Positions 8,547-16,613 of a DNA stretch of 64,000 nt are shown here, piece after piece. This DNA is from Oscillospiraceae bacterium (lineage in GTDB: Bacteria; Bacillota; Clostridia; Oscillospirales; Ruminococcaceae). The first letter of the stretch is position 1, and each line of letters starts with the position of its first letter. A program made the position numbers and the translations under genes. The stretch lies in assembly GCA_018110825.1 (NCBI GenBank), contig JAGBCL010000095.1, positions 248,001 through 312,000 of the forward strand. Direction: 5' to 3'. Under the pieces are notes generated by a model that was not told the origin of the DNA, did no database searches, and saw only the letters and a program-made list of their open reading frames with translations.

Positions 8547-9470
8547 TCAATCAGCGAAAATCCCAGTAGAAAGATATCTTTCACCGGTGTCGGGAAGCAG
8601 TGCAACAATTGTCTTTCCCTCATTCTCAGGACGTGCAGCAAGTTCAGCAGCTGCCCAGAGTGCCGCACCCGAGCTTATTCCTACAAGAATACCCTCGCTT
8701 CTTGCCATCTTCTTTGCACAAGCAAAAGCGTCCTCACTTTTTACAGGAATTATTTCGTCAATGATGTCCTTGTTTAGTACCTTCGGAACAAAGTTTGCGC
8801 CGATACCCTGAATTTTGTGAGGACCTGCCTTGCCCTCGGAAAGAAGCGGAGAATCGCTTGGCTCAACTGCAACAATCTGCACATCAGGCTTCATCATCTT
8901 CAGATATTCGCCAACACCTGTGATTGTTCCGCCTGTGCCAACGCCTGCAACAAAAATATCGACTTTTCCATCGGTGTCCTTCCAGATTTCAGGACCCGTT
9001 GAAGCACGGTGAATAAGCGGATTTGCGGGGTTGTCAAACTGCCCTGCAATAATCGAGCCTTCGATTTCTCGATTAAGTTCCTCTGTTTTTTCAATTGCAC
9101 CTGCCATACCCTTTGCACCCTCAGTGAGAATTACTTCTGCACCGAAAGCCTTGAGAAGCATACGTCGCTCAACGCTCATAGTGTCAGGCATTGTGAGAAT
9201 TACACGGTAGCCCTTTGCGCTTCCTACAGCCGCAAGACCAACACCCGTGTTGCCGCTTGTAGGTTCGATGATAGTACCGCCCTCACGGAGAATATGCATA
9301 TTTTCAGCAGTTTCAATCATCGACATGGCAACTCTGTCCTTTGCACTTCCTGCAGGGTTGAAATATTCAAGCTTTGCAAGAATGTCAGCCTTGCCATCCT
9401 TGTTGAAGTTGTTTACACGGAGCAAAGGGGTTTTTCCGATAAGCTCGCCAATATTTTCGTATATCTTCAT
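8547..9470 (-). CDS. cysK: Cysteine synthase (O-acetylserine sulfhydrylase)
   Basis: 307 residues, the normal length. It makes L-cysteine from O-acetylserine and sulfide with PLP in the cytosol. The PLP lysine is in NPAGSAKDRVA, the substrate loop is EPTSGNTGVGLA, the phosphate-binding glycine loop is VAGVGTGGTITGVGEYLK, and the C-terminal LLPDTGERYLST is typical of CysK. The distinction from CysM rests on overall pattern only. It is monocistronic, with a perfect consensus promoter on the minus strand; no T-box or S-box is visible in the short leader. Confidence 0.93.
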   Translation of the reverse strand: MKIYENIGELIGKTPLLRVNNFNKDGKADILAKLEYFNPAGSAKDRVAMSMIETAENMHILREGGTIIEPTSGNTGVGLAAVGSAKGYRVILTMPDTMSVERRMLLKAFGAEVILTEGAKGMAGAIEKTEELNREIEGSIIAGQFDNPANPLIHRASTGPEIWKDTDGKVDIFVAGVGTGGTITGVGEYLKMMKPDVQIVAVEPSDSPLLSEGKAGPHKIQGIGANFVPKVLNKDIIDEIIPVKSEDAFACAKKMARSEGILVGISSGAALWAAAELAARPENEGKTIVALLPDTGERYLSTGIFAD

Positions 9471-9501
9471 TGTTGCAACCTCGTTTCATTGTAATAATAA
9501 A

Positions 9502-9530
9502 ATTATATCACACCTCGCAAACTCTGTCAA
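9502..9530 (-). promoter_or_regulatory. Consensus sigma-A promoter for cysK
   Basis: On the minus strand: TTGACA (9525-9530), 17 bp, TATAAT (9502-9507), about 30 bp before the ATG. Confidence 0.85.
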
Positions 9531-9582
9531 CAAACCAAATTTTCCATTGCAGAAAAAATCTCGGAAAAATTTTAAAAAACAC

Positions 9583-9611
9583 TTGACAAATCGGAATTAT
9601 GGGTGTATACT
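9583..9611 (+). promoter_or_regulatory. Sigma-A promoter for the first DAHP synthase gene
   Basis: TTGACA (9583-9588), 17 bp, TATACT (9606-9611). An ~80-nt leader follows and contains a near-duplicate 15-mer (9618-9632 and 9650-9664, CATAAAAGC followed by T/G and TTAAA) of unknown meaning. Confidence 0.85.
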
Positions 9612-9698
9612 TTAACGCATAAAAGCTTTAAACCTTAAAATCATCAAAACATAAAAGCGTTAAAGCGTATATCTATATATCGAAAGGAAGCTATTACA

Positions 9699-10712
9699 AT
9701 GATTTTAGTATTAAAACAGAACCCGGAACAGGAAAAGGTTGAATCCCTCATTAAAATGCTTGGCGAAAAGGGGCTTTCCACAAACGTCAGTGAAGGTGAA
9801 AACCATACAATTATCGGTCTTATCGGTGATACATCACATCTCCCTATCGACCTTCTTGCAGCTCTCGATATCGTTGAGAATGTAACTCGTGTTTCTGAAC
9901 CGTTCAAGGCTGCAAACCGTAAGATGCATCCTGAAAATTCCATTATTGACTGCAGCGGTGTTCCAATCGGTGAGGGTATGTTCCAAGTAATCGCAGGCCC
10001 TTGCTCCGTTGAAAGCGAAGAGCAGATTATCGAGGTTGCTCAGGATGTCAAGAAAAGCGGTGCAACACTTCTCAGAGGCGGTGCGTTCAAGCCAAGAACT
10101 TCTCCGTACGCTTTCCAGGGTCTCCACGCTGACGGTCTGAAGCTTCTCCTTGAAGCAAAGAAGGAAACAGGACTTCCAATTGTAACAGAAATTATGAATG
10201 TTAACCACGTTGACCTCTTTGCCGATGTTGACGTAATTCAGGTCGGTGCAAGAAATATGCAGAACTTTGACCTTCTCAAGGAACTTGGCAGATGCCGCAA
10301 GCCAATCCTTCTCAAGCGCGGACTTGCAAATACAATGGAAGAACTTCTGATGTCCGCTGAATACATTATGGCTGGCGGTAATAATAACGTAATCCTCTGC
10401 GAGCGTGGTATCCGTACATTCGAAACAAAGACAAGAAATACTCTTGACCTTGCAGCTGTGCCAATGCTCAAGAAGCTTTCTCACCTCCCTGTAATAATTG
10501 ACCCTTCCCACGCAACAGGTATTTCCTGGATGGTTGACCCGCTTGCAAAGGCAGCAATTGCTGTAGGTGCAGACGGTCTTATGATTGAGGTTCACAACAA
10601 CCCTGCAAAGGCACTCTGTGATGGTGCTCAGTCTCTCAATCCTCAGCAGTTTGACACTCTTATGAAGGATGTCAAGCGCAGAGTTGAATTTGAAGGCAAA
10701 AAGATGGGCTAA
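9699..10712 (+). CDS. aroF: 3-deoxy-7-phosphoheptulonate (DAHP) synthase, copy 1
   Basis: 337 residues. It catalyses the first step of the shikimate pathway from PEP and erythrose 4-phosphate. Residues 1-~70 form the ferredoxin-like regulatory domain of type I-beta enzymes (MILVLKQN..., IIGLIGDTS). The catalytic barrel then shows [58 protein letters not shown] and IIDPSHATG, which hold the metal and PEP ligands. The regulatory domain implies Phe/Tyr feedback in characterised relatives. This copy stands alone behind its own promoter, while a second copy heads the aroBAC cluster at 56 kb. Confidence 0.95.
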   Translation: MILVLKQNPEQEKVESLIKMLGEKGLSTNVSEGENHTIIGLIGDTSHLPIDLLAALDIVENVTRVSEPFKAANRKMHPENSIIDCSGVPIGEGMFQVIAGPCSVESEEQIIEVAQDVKKSGATLLRGGAFKPRTSPYAFQGLHADGLKLLLEAKKETGLPIVTEIMNVNHVDLFADVDVIQVGARNMQNFDLLKELGRCRKPILLKRGLANTMEELLMSAEYIMAGGNNNVILCERGIRTFETKTRNTLDLAAVPMLKKLSHLPVIIDPSHATGISWMVDPLAKAAIAVGADGLMIEVHNNPAKALCDGAQSLNPQQFDTLMKDVKRRVEFEGKKMG

Positions 10713-10734
10713 CTGCTCCTTTTTAAAACAATAC

Positions 10735-10780
10735 AACACAAAATCCGCTGTTCCGTTTATGGTGCAGCGGATTTTGTGTT
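10735..10780 (+). terminator. Large hairpin after the DAHP synthase gene (no clear U-tract)
   Basis: A 16-bp perfect stem (10735-10750 with 10765-10780) has a 14-nt loop. No run of T follows, so it may be a transcript 3' stabiliser or an imperfect terminator. Confidence 0.6.
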
Positions 10781-10808
10781 GCAGCAACATAAAAATTTGA
10801 AAAAAATA

Positions 10809-10837
10809 TACACATTTTTGTATAAGTATGGTATAAT
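10809..10837 (+). promoter_or_regulatory. Extended -10 promoter for ABC exporter operon
   Basis: TGG-TATAAT (TATAAT at 10832-10837) fits an extended -10. The -35 region at 10809-10814 (TACACA) is weak, as is usual for this type. Confidence 0.65.
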
Positions 10838-10871
10838 AAAAGTTAAAGTTGATTTTGAAAGGGAAATACAA

Positions 10872-11573
10872 ATGGCTTACGTTGAATTCAAGGACGTTTA
10901 TAAAAGATATCAGATGGGCGAGGTTACAATTGCCGCTTCTGACGGAGTTAATTTTGAAATAGAAAAAGGCGAATTTGCGGTAATTGTTGGTGCTTCGGGT
11001 GCAGGCAAGACAACCGTGCTGAATATGCTCGGCGGTATGGATACATGCGACGAGGGGGAAATTCTTGTTGACGGCAAGGACGTTGCCAAATTTTCTACAA
11101 AGGAAATGACACGTTACCGCCGTCAGGATATCGGCTTCGTGTTCCAGTTCTACAACCTTGTGCAGAATCTTACCGCGAAGGAAAATGTTGAGCTTGCAAC
11201 AGAAATCTGCTCCGATGCTGTTGATGCGGAAGAAGTTCTCCGTCAGGTTGGCTTGGGCGAGCGTATAAACAACTTTCCTGCTCAGCTTTCAGGCGGCGAG
11301 CAGCAGCGTGTTTCAATCGCAAGAGCACTGGCGAAATCTCCTAAGCTGCTCCTTTGCGACGAGCCGACCGGTGCACTTGATTACAATACTGGCAAAACTA
11401 TCCTCAAGCTTCTGCAGGATACCTGCCGTGAAAAGGGAATGACAGTTGTGGTTATTACCCATAATCAGGCAATAACACCTATGGCTGACCGTGTTATAAA
11501 GATAAAGAACAGCAAGGTTTCAAGAGTTACCCTTAACGAAAATCCTGTGTCTGTTGACACTATTGAATGGTGA
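10872..11573 (+). CDS. ABC transporter ATP-binding protein (MacB/LolD type)
   Basis: 233 residues from the ATG at 10872, preceded by GAAAGGGA; the longer open frame upstream overlaps the promoter and is not expected to be translated. Walker A is [17 protein letters not shown], the Q-loop follows in FVFQFYNLV, the signature is [16 protein letters not shown], Walker B is [12 protein letters not shown] and the switch histidine is in VVITHNQ. It is a cytosolic subunit that powers the giant FtsX-type permease encoded 16 bp downstream. By family this is an exporter or mechanotransmission system rather than an importer. Confidence 0.92.
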   Translation: MAYVEFKDVYKRYQMGEVTIAASDGVNFEIEKGEFAVIVGASGAGKTTVLNMLGGMDTCDEGEILVDGKDVAKFSTKEMTRYRRQDIGFVFQFYNLVQNLTAKENVELATEICSDAVDAEEVLRQVGLGERINNFPAQLSGGEQQRVSIARALAKSPKLLLCDEPTGALDYNTGKTILKLLQDTCREKGMTVVVITHNQAITPMADRVIKIKNSKVSRVTLNENPVSVDTIEW

Positions 11574-11589
11574 GTTGAGGTATAACATT

Positions 11590-14500
11590 ATGAAAAAAAT
11601 GCTGTTTCGCAACACGCTACGAAGCGTGAAAAATACAAAAAGCCGTTTTATTGCAATTATGGCAATTATTGCAATCGGCAGCGGATTCTTTGCAGGCGTA
11701 AAGTCGGCTGGACCTGATATGAAGCTGAGTGCCGCAGATTATCTTCACAATCAGGCGCTTGATGATTTTCACATTGTTTCCGAGCTTGGCATGGACGACG
11801 AGGACGTTGCCGCTGCAGAAGCTCTCGGAATTACTGATGAAATTTATGCAGGCTACTCTGCTGACCTGATGTTCAGTGCGCTTGACGGTGCGGAAATGAT
11901 TATCAAGGTATATTCCTACAATTCCGACAGCAACATAAGTAAGCCCTACATAACCGAGGGTCGTCTGCCGGAAAAAGCAGGAGAAATCTTTATAGATGAA
12001 AAGCTTTTCAGCAGCGCAGTTGCTGAAATGGGCGGAACAATGTCTTTCCACACTGGTGATGACCGTGAACTTGAGGATATGCTGAATGCAAGCGGTTATA
12101 CAGTAGTTGGTAAGGGACTTATGCCACGTTATGTTTCCTTTGAGCGCGGTACGACAACAATCGGCAACGGTTCAATTGATGGCTGGGCACTCATACCTGA
12201 GGAAAACTTCACTTATGAGGTCTACACGGATATGTACCTGAGCATTGCCGAAGCTGACGGCGTTGACCCGTACAGTGAGGAGTACGAGGACATTATTTCC
12301 CGCAATACCGATATTCTGGAAGCTTTTGCGGAAACACAGATTGAGCACAGAAAATCTGTTGTTACAGATGAGGCTTATGAAGAAATAAACGATGCAAAGG
12401 CTGAGCTTGAGGACGGTAAAAAGGAGCTTGCCGACGCTGAAAAGAAAATTGAGGACGGTAAGAAAGAGCTTGCAGACGGCGAAAAGGAACTTGCAGATGG
12501 CAAGCAGGAAATTGCTGATGCTGAGCTTGAAATAGAAGATGCAAAGACACAGCTTGCCGACGGTGAAAAAGAGATTGAGGATGGCAAGAAAGAGCTTGTT
12601 GATGCTGAAAAGGAAATCGCAGATGGTAAAACTGAACTTGCCGACGCGGAGAAAGAGATTGCAGATGCTAAGAAAGAACTTGCCGATGCGGAAAAAGAAC
12701 TTGCTGACGGTAAGGCTGAGCTTGCAAAGGCTGAGAAAGAAATTGCAGACGGAAAGAAAAAGCTTGATGACGGGGAAAAAGAATATAATGACGGTGTTTC
12801 CGCAAGGGATAGCCTTAAAAATGTGATTTTACAGCTTGAAAAAATTCTTTCTGACTATGAGGTGAATGCTGCTGATACAAATATTGTGAGCAACACAATC
12901 CAAACGCTTAATGAGGGCGGAGTGTTCACGGTTGATGATACACTTAAACAGCTTTTGCAGGGTTATATGATGATGCCTGCAGAGTATGATGACGGAACAA
13001 AAACGGCTTCAAAGCAGGGAATTGAAATATATATTACTCAGCTTGAAGCAAAGGTAACCGAAGCAGATGAAGCGTTGAAGCCTGCTTATGAGGAGCTTGA
13101 AAAAGCAAGAAAAGAACTTGCTGATGGTGAAGCTGAACTTGAAAAGGCAAGAAAAGAGCTTGTTGACGGTGAAGCTGAACTTGGAAAAGGGAGAAAAGAG
13201 CTTGCTGACGGTGAAGCTGAACTTGAAAAGGGCAGGAAAGAACTTGCTGACGGCGAAACAAAACTTGAAGAGGCAAAGCAGAAAATAGCTGATGCGGAAG
13301 CTGAAATTGCTGACGCAAAACAGAAAATCACAGATGGTGAAAAGGAACTTGCTGACGGCAAAACCGAGCTTGCTGACGGCGAAAAGGAAATCGCTGACGC
13401 AAAGCAGGAAATAGCTGACGGAGAACAGGAAGTAGCCGATGCAAAGGTGGAAATCGCAGACGCCGAAAAGGAAATTGCCGACGCTGAACAAGAACTTGCG
13501 GAGGAAATAGACGGTGCGGAAATGTACGTTTTTGACCGTGAAATGTATCCCGCATACGCAAACTATGCCGAGGACTGCGAGCGAGTTGATGCAATCGCTG
13601 CTGTTTTCCCAATTTTCTTTATTCTTGTTGCGGCCCTTGTATGCTGTACAACAATGACACGTATGGTTGAGGAACAGCGTACTCAGATTGGTACGCTTAA
13701 AGCACTTGGCTACAGCCGTTTTTCCATTATCGGTCAGTACATTATCTATGCACTTGCGGCAAGTATCCCAGGTGCACTGATTGGTCTGCTGATTGGCTTC
13801 AATACAATTCCTGCAATCATTTACGAGTGCTACCACGCAATGTATAATCAGCCTTATGTGATTGCACCGTTCCGTTGGGATTACGCAATCGGATGTGCTG
13901 TTGCGGCTTGCCTCTGCACCGGACTTTCTGCACTTTTCGCAAGCCGTCAGGAATTGGTTTCTGTACCTGCACAGCTTATGCGTCCGAAGCCTCCGAAGGA
14001 AGGTAAGCGCATACTTCTTGAGCGTATCACGTTTATTTGGAAACGTCTGAAATTTACAACAAAGGTTACTTTCAGAAATCTGTTCAGATACAAGGCACGT
14101 CTGCTTATGACGGTTATAGGCATCGCAGGCTGTACGGCACTTCTGCTGACGGGGTACGGCTTGCAGTATTCGGTAACTTCTATTGTTGATAAGCAATATG
14201 GCGAAGTTTTCAAGTATGATTCAATGGTTATACTTGATACAAATGCTGACGACGAAGCGTATGCTTCAGTTGCAAAGGACTCCGCCGATACGGGAATAGT
14301 TTCGGAACAGCTTTTCGCTTTGCAGGAAACACATGATGTTGCAAACGCAAGCGGCGAGGATGTTGAAACCTATATTCTTGTTCCTGAAAATTACGCAGAA
14401 CTCAGCAAGTTCATTGACTTGCATGACCGTGAAACAGGGGAGAGTTATACCCTTGATGAAAGCGGTGTAATAATCGGTGAAAAGATTTCACGTATGCTTG

Positions 14501-15180
14501 ATGTACACGCAGGTGACGAAATACATTTCAATGATGGACACAATCTGAAGGTTGCCGCTGTATGCGAGAACTATACTTTCAATTATGTGTTTATGAGCCG
14601 TGCCGATTATGAAAAGGCTGGCTTTGACGACGAGTTCAGAAGCAACATCATATTGCAGAATATGAATGACCTTACCAAGGAGGACGAGCTTTCCACAAAG
14701 CTTGTGGGTAACGATACAGTACTTACAATTCAGTTTTCATCAAACGGCGGCGACAAGTTCCGTGACCTTGTAAGCAGTCTGTCAATGATTATTGTTGTGG
14801 TAATTGTTGCAGCGGGTGCACTTGCTTTTGTTGTACTGTTCAATCTTTCCAACATAAACATCAACGAGCGAGTAAGAGAGCTTGCAACAATCAAAGTTCT
14901 CGGCTTCTATGACGGTGAGGTTGCGGCATATGTGTACCGTGAAAATGTTCTGCTGACCCTTATGGGAACAGCTGCGGGACTTGTTCTCGGTATCTTCCTT
15001 GAAAAATTTGTCGTTCATACCGCAGAGGTTGACTCGGTAATGTTTGCACCGGAAATTCCGCTTTACTGCTTCATTGCGGCAGCGGCATTGACCGTTCTTT
15101 TTGCAGTTATTGTAAATATAACTCTCTATTTCCGACTTAAGAAAATTGATATGGCAACGTCCCTTAAAGCTATCGAATAA
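11590..15180 (+). CDS. FtsX-family ABC permease with two long heptad-repeat arms
   Basis: 1196 residues from ATG 11590 (GAGG 8 nt upstream; the open frame extends 12 codons further into the ATPase gene). An N-terminal helix (about 15-35) is followed by a large extracellular region, then FtsX core helices near residues 680-800, a second MacB-type extracellular domain and three more helices (PTRMVEEQRTQIGTLKALGYSR-like and INERVRELATIKVLGF coupling motifs). Residues 267-399 and 504-636 each consist of exactly 19 seven-residue units of the type A-D-G-x-x-E-L. The two arms flank a 104-residue non-repeat tip, as expected for an antiparallel coiled-coil stalk outside the cell. Substrate unknown. 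It ends 15 bp before the PASTA protein gene. Confidence 0.9.
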   Translation: MKKMLFRNTLRSVKNTKSRFIAIMAIIAIGSGFFAGVKSAGPDMKLSAADYLHNQALDDFHIVSELGMDDEDVAAAEALGITDEIYAGYSADLMFSALDGAEMIIKVYSYNSDSNISKPYITEGRLPEKAGEIFIDEKLFSSAVAEMGGTMSFHTGDDRELEDMLNASGYTVVGKGLMPRYVSFERGTTTIGNGSIDGWALIPEENFTYEVYTDMYLSIAEADGVDPYSEEYEDIISRNTDILEAFAETQIEHRKSVVTDEAYEEINDAKAELEDGKKELADAEKKIEDGKKELADGEKELADGKQEIADAELEIEDAKTQLADGEKEIEDGKKELVDAEKEIADGKTELADAEKEIADAKKELADAEKELADGKAELAKAEKEIADGKKKLDDGEKEYNDGVSARDSLKNVILQLEKILSDYEVNAADTNIVSNTIQTLNEGGVFTVDDTLKQLLQGYMMMPAEYDDGTKTASKQGIEIYITQLEAKVTEADEALKPAYEELEKARKELADGEAELEKARKELVDGEAELGKGRKELADGEAELEKGRKELADGETKLEEAKQKIADAEAEIADAKQKITDGEKELADGKTELADGEKEIADAKQEIADGEQEVADAKVEIADAEKEIADAEQELAEEIDGAEMYVFDREMYPAYANYAEDCERVDAIAAVFPIFFILVAALVCCTTMTRMVEEQRTQIGTLKALGYSRFSIIGQYIIYALAASIPGALIGLLIGFNTIPAIIYECYHAMYNQPYVIAPFRWDYAIGCAVAACLCTGLSALFASRQELVSVPAQLMRPKPPKEGKRILLERITFIWKRLKFTTKVTFRNLFRYKARLLMTVIGIAGCTALLLTGYGLQYSVTSIVDKQYGEVFKYDSMVILDTNADDEAYASVAKDSADTGIVSEQLFALQETHDVANASGEDVETYILVPENYAELSKFIDLHDRETGESYTLDESGVIIGEKISRMLDVHAGDEIHFNDGHNLKVAAVCENYTFNYVFMSRADYEKAGFDDEFRSNIILQNMNDLTKEDELSTKLVGNDTVLTIQFSSNGGDKFRDLVSSLSMIIVVVIVAAGALAFVVLFNLSNININERVRELATIKVLGFYDGEVAAYVYRENVLLTLMGTAAGLVLGIFLEKFVVHTAEVDSVMFAPEIPLYCFIAAAALTVLFAVIVNITLYFRLKKIDMATSLKAIE
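12388..12786 (+). repeat. Heptad-coding repeat array, arm 1 (19 x 21 bp)
   Basis: Nineteen consecutive in-frame 21-bp units encode variants of ADGKKEL/ADAEKEI. The units have diverged at third codon positions but the frame never slips. Confidence 0.9.
13099..13497 (+). repeat. Heptad-coding repeat array, arm 2 (19 x 21 bp)
   Basis: Nineteen further units of 21 bp, beginning with EKARKEL/ADGEAEL alternation and ending in ADAEQEL. The number and length equal arm 1. Confidence 0.9.
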
Positions 15181-15195
15181 GGAGTGGTGTTGTAG

Positions 15196-16446
15196 ATGAA
15201 AACAGCTTATGAGAAAGAAAAAATAATAAGCATAGTTATCATAATTGTATCGCTGATTATAATGGCGGTTGTGGGAACAATTATTATTCTCAGCCATGAC
15301 AAATCCGATGACGGAAAAAAAGGTGAACTTATGCCTGATATTGTGGGGTACAGCTTCAAGGAAGTCCAGGCCTGCTATGAAAGATTTTTTACCCTTGAAA
15401 TAGCAGGGGAAGACTACTCAGACAAGTTTGCCGAGGGGGCAATTCTTTCTCAGGATAATACTGCAGGTACACCGTACGAAAAAGGGAAAACCACTGTCAG
15501 AGTTACCGTAAGCAAAGGTACAAAACCTGTTGAAACTACAGCTCCTGTAACAGAGCCGCCGGCAGAAACAACAACTGTTATAACCGAACCGCCAAAGGTT
15601 GACGGACCAATCGACAACCCTGTTGCCGCATTCGAAACAAACAACCCTTCCAGTGCACTTGATATAACAACCTGCGGACTTAAAATCCCTGATGGCAGGG
15701 GTACAGAAATCATAAATGAACTGTATAGCCTTATGCGTTCTCATGGAGCAGATGCAGGTTTTCTTTACTACAATCCTGAAAATGGCGGCAGTATAGAATA
15801 CAACGCAGATGAGAGATTTTCTTCGGCAAGTATCATAAAGGCTGTGTATGCAAGAGCAATTCTCGGAGCGGGTATTGACCTTAATGCCGAATATGAGATG
15901 ACGGAGGAATTGCTCAACAGTCAGTATGAGCGTGTAAATGATGAGCCTGTGGGAACAATGTTTACCGCTGAGGAACTTATCCGTGCAGCCGTTGCGGAAA
16001 GCGACAATACGGCGTATAAGATGCTGTACCATTATATAGGCTTCTCGGATTTTAATGAGTATGCAAAGTCACTGGGTCTGCCGCAGCGAATGACTTATGA
16101 AAACTATTGGTTCAGAATGACTGCACGTCAGACAGCTGCTTATTTCAAGGATATATACTATTTTATAGAGCAGCATGTTAACGGTGCACTGATGGAAGAG
16201 TGTATGGAAAATGCAGAATACCGTGAAATGTTCTCAGCAGCACTTCCAGATAAAATCGTTGCTGAAAAGTACGGTTATCTGCCTCAGTCAGATTTTTATA
16301 CCCTTGGCGATGCAGGAATAGTTTATGGTTCTGACTCGGATTATGTTCTTGTGGTATATGTAAGGGGCACAGGCACAAACCTTAACACGGAGTTTTTCCG
16401 TGAGGCGGCTGTTCTTGCAGATGAATTGCACGGTTTATTGGCATAA
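15196..16446 (+). CDS. Membrane-anchored PASTA plus class A beta-lactamase-fold protein
   Basis: 416 residues, GGAGTGGTG before the ATG. A transmembrane helix at about residues 10-33 is followed by one PASTA domain (MPDIVGYSFKEVQ ... VTVSKG), a Thr/Pro/Glu spacer and a serine hydrolase domain of the penicillin-recognising class A fold. S212-I-I-K215 is the catalytic SxxK and S269-D-N271 is the SDN motif. I do not find a convincing KTG motif in the expected place (LGDAG or RGTG are the nearest), so activity against beta-lactams is doubtful. It is likely a cell-surface muropeptide-binding or hydrolytic protein and the last gene of the exporter operon. Confidence 0.83.
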   Translation: MKTAYEKEKIISIVIIIVSLIIMAVVGTIIILSHDKSDDGKKGELMPDIVGYSFKEVQACYERFFTLEIAGEDYSDKFAEGAILSQDNTAGTPYEKGKTTVRVTVSKGTKPVETTAPVTEPPAETTTVITEPPKVDGPIDNPVAAFETNNPSSALDITTCGLKIPDGRGTEIINELYSLMRSHGADAGFLYYNPENGGSIEYNADERFSSASIIKAVYARAILGAGIDLNAEYEMTEELLNSQYERVNDEPVGTMFTAEELIRAAVAESDNTAYKMLYHYIGFSDFNEYAKSLGLPQRMTYENYWFRMTARQTAAYFKDIYYFIEQHVNGALMEECMENAEYREMFSAALPDKIVAEKYGYLPQSDFYTLGDAGIVYGSDSDYVLVVYVRGTGTNLNTEFFREAAVLADELHGLLA

Positions 16447-16463
16447 TGCGGAAGTATAAAACA

Positions 16464-16506
16464 TTTTTTGACATTTCATTAATTTATTGTGCATTACGTC
16501 AAAAAA
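16464..16506. repeat. Inverted repeat after the PASTA gene
   Basis: TTTTTTGAC (16464-16472) and GTCAAAAAA (16498-16506) are complementary with a 25-nt loop. It could act as a weak terminator for the upstream operon but lacks a GC-rich stem. Confidence 0.4.
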
Positions 16507-16544
16507 TCTTATTAAATTTTTATCGTAATTCTTATTAATAATGT

Positions 16545-16573
16545 TTGACTATTTTAAGAATTTGTGTTATAAT
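16545..16573 (+). promoter_or_regulatory. Sigma-A promoter for the SHOCT-domain gene
   Basis: TTGACT (16545-16550), 17 bp, TATAAT (16568-16573), with TG one base before the -10. It lies 40 bp upstream of the ATG. Confidence 0.8.
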
Positions 16574-16613
16574 AATTTACAGTTAATTATTATACGAAAG
16601 TGGTGTTATTTCG

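Noticed and set aside
8830-9494. Plus-strand open frames opposite cysK
   Set aside because: They are antisense to a full-length cysteine synthase and have no signals of their own.
9612-9698. Leader of the first DAHP synthase gene as a T-box or riboswitch
   Set aside because: It is under 90 nt, lacks the T-box TGGNACC bulge sequence and any terminator; only a short near-duplicate 15-mer is seen.
9834-10871. 345-codon minus-strand open frame opposite the first DAHP synthase gene
   Set aside because: The plus strand encodes an unmistakable enzyme; the antisense frame is Cys-rich and without motifs, a by-product of codon bias.
10776-10871. 32-residue N-terminal extension of the ABC ATPase
   Set aside because: The segment includes the promoter -10 region and lacks a ribosome site, whereas the ATG at 10872 has one.
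12388-13497. Regular 21-bp repeats as a possible CRISPR array
   Set aside because: Units are contiguous, in frame and coding, with no spacers and no cas genes.
13009-14196. 395-codon minus-strand open frame opposite the FtsX permease
   Set aside because: It lies antisense to a clear permease with heptad repeats; its Phe/Cys/Lys-rich translation mirrors that repeat composition and it has no ribosome site or family.
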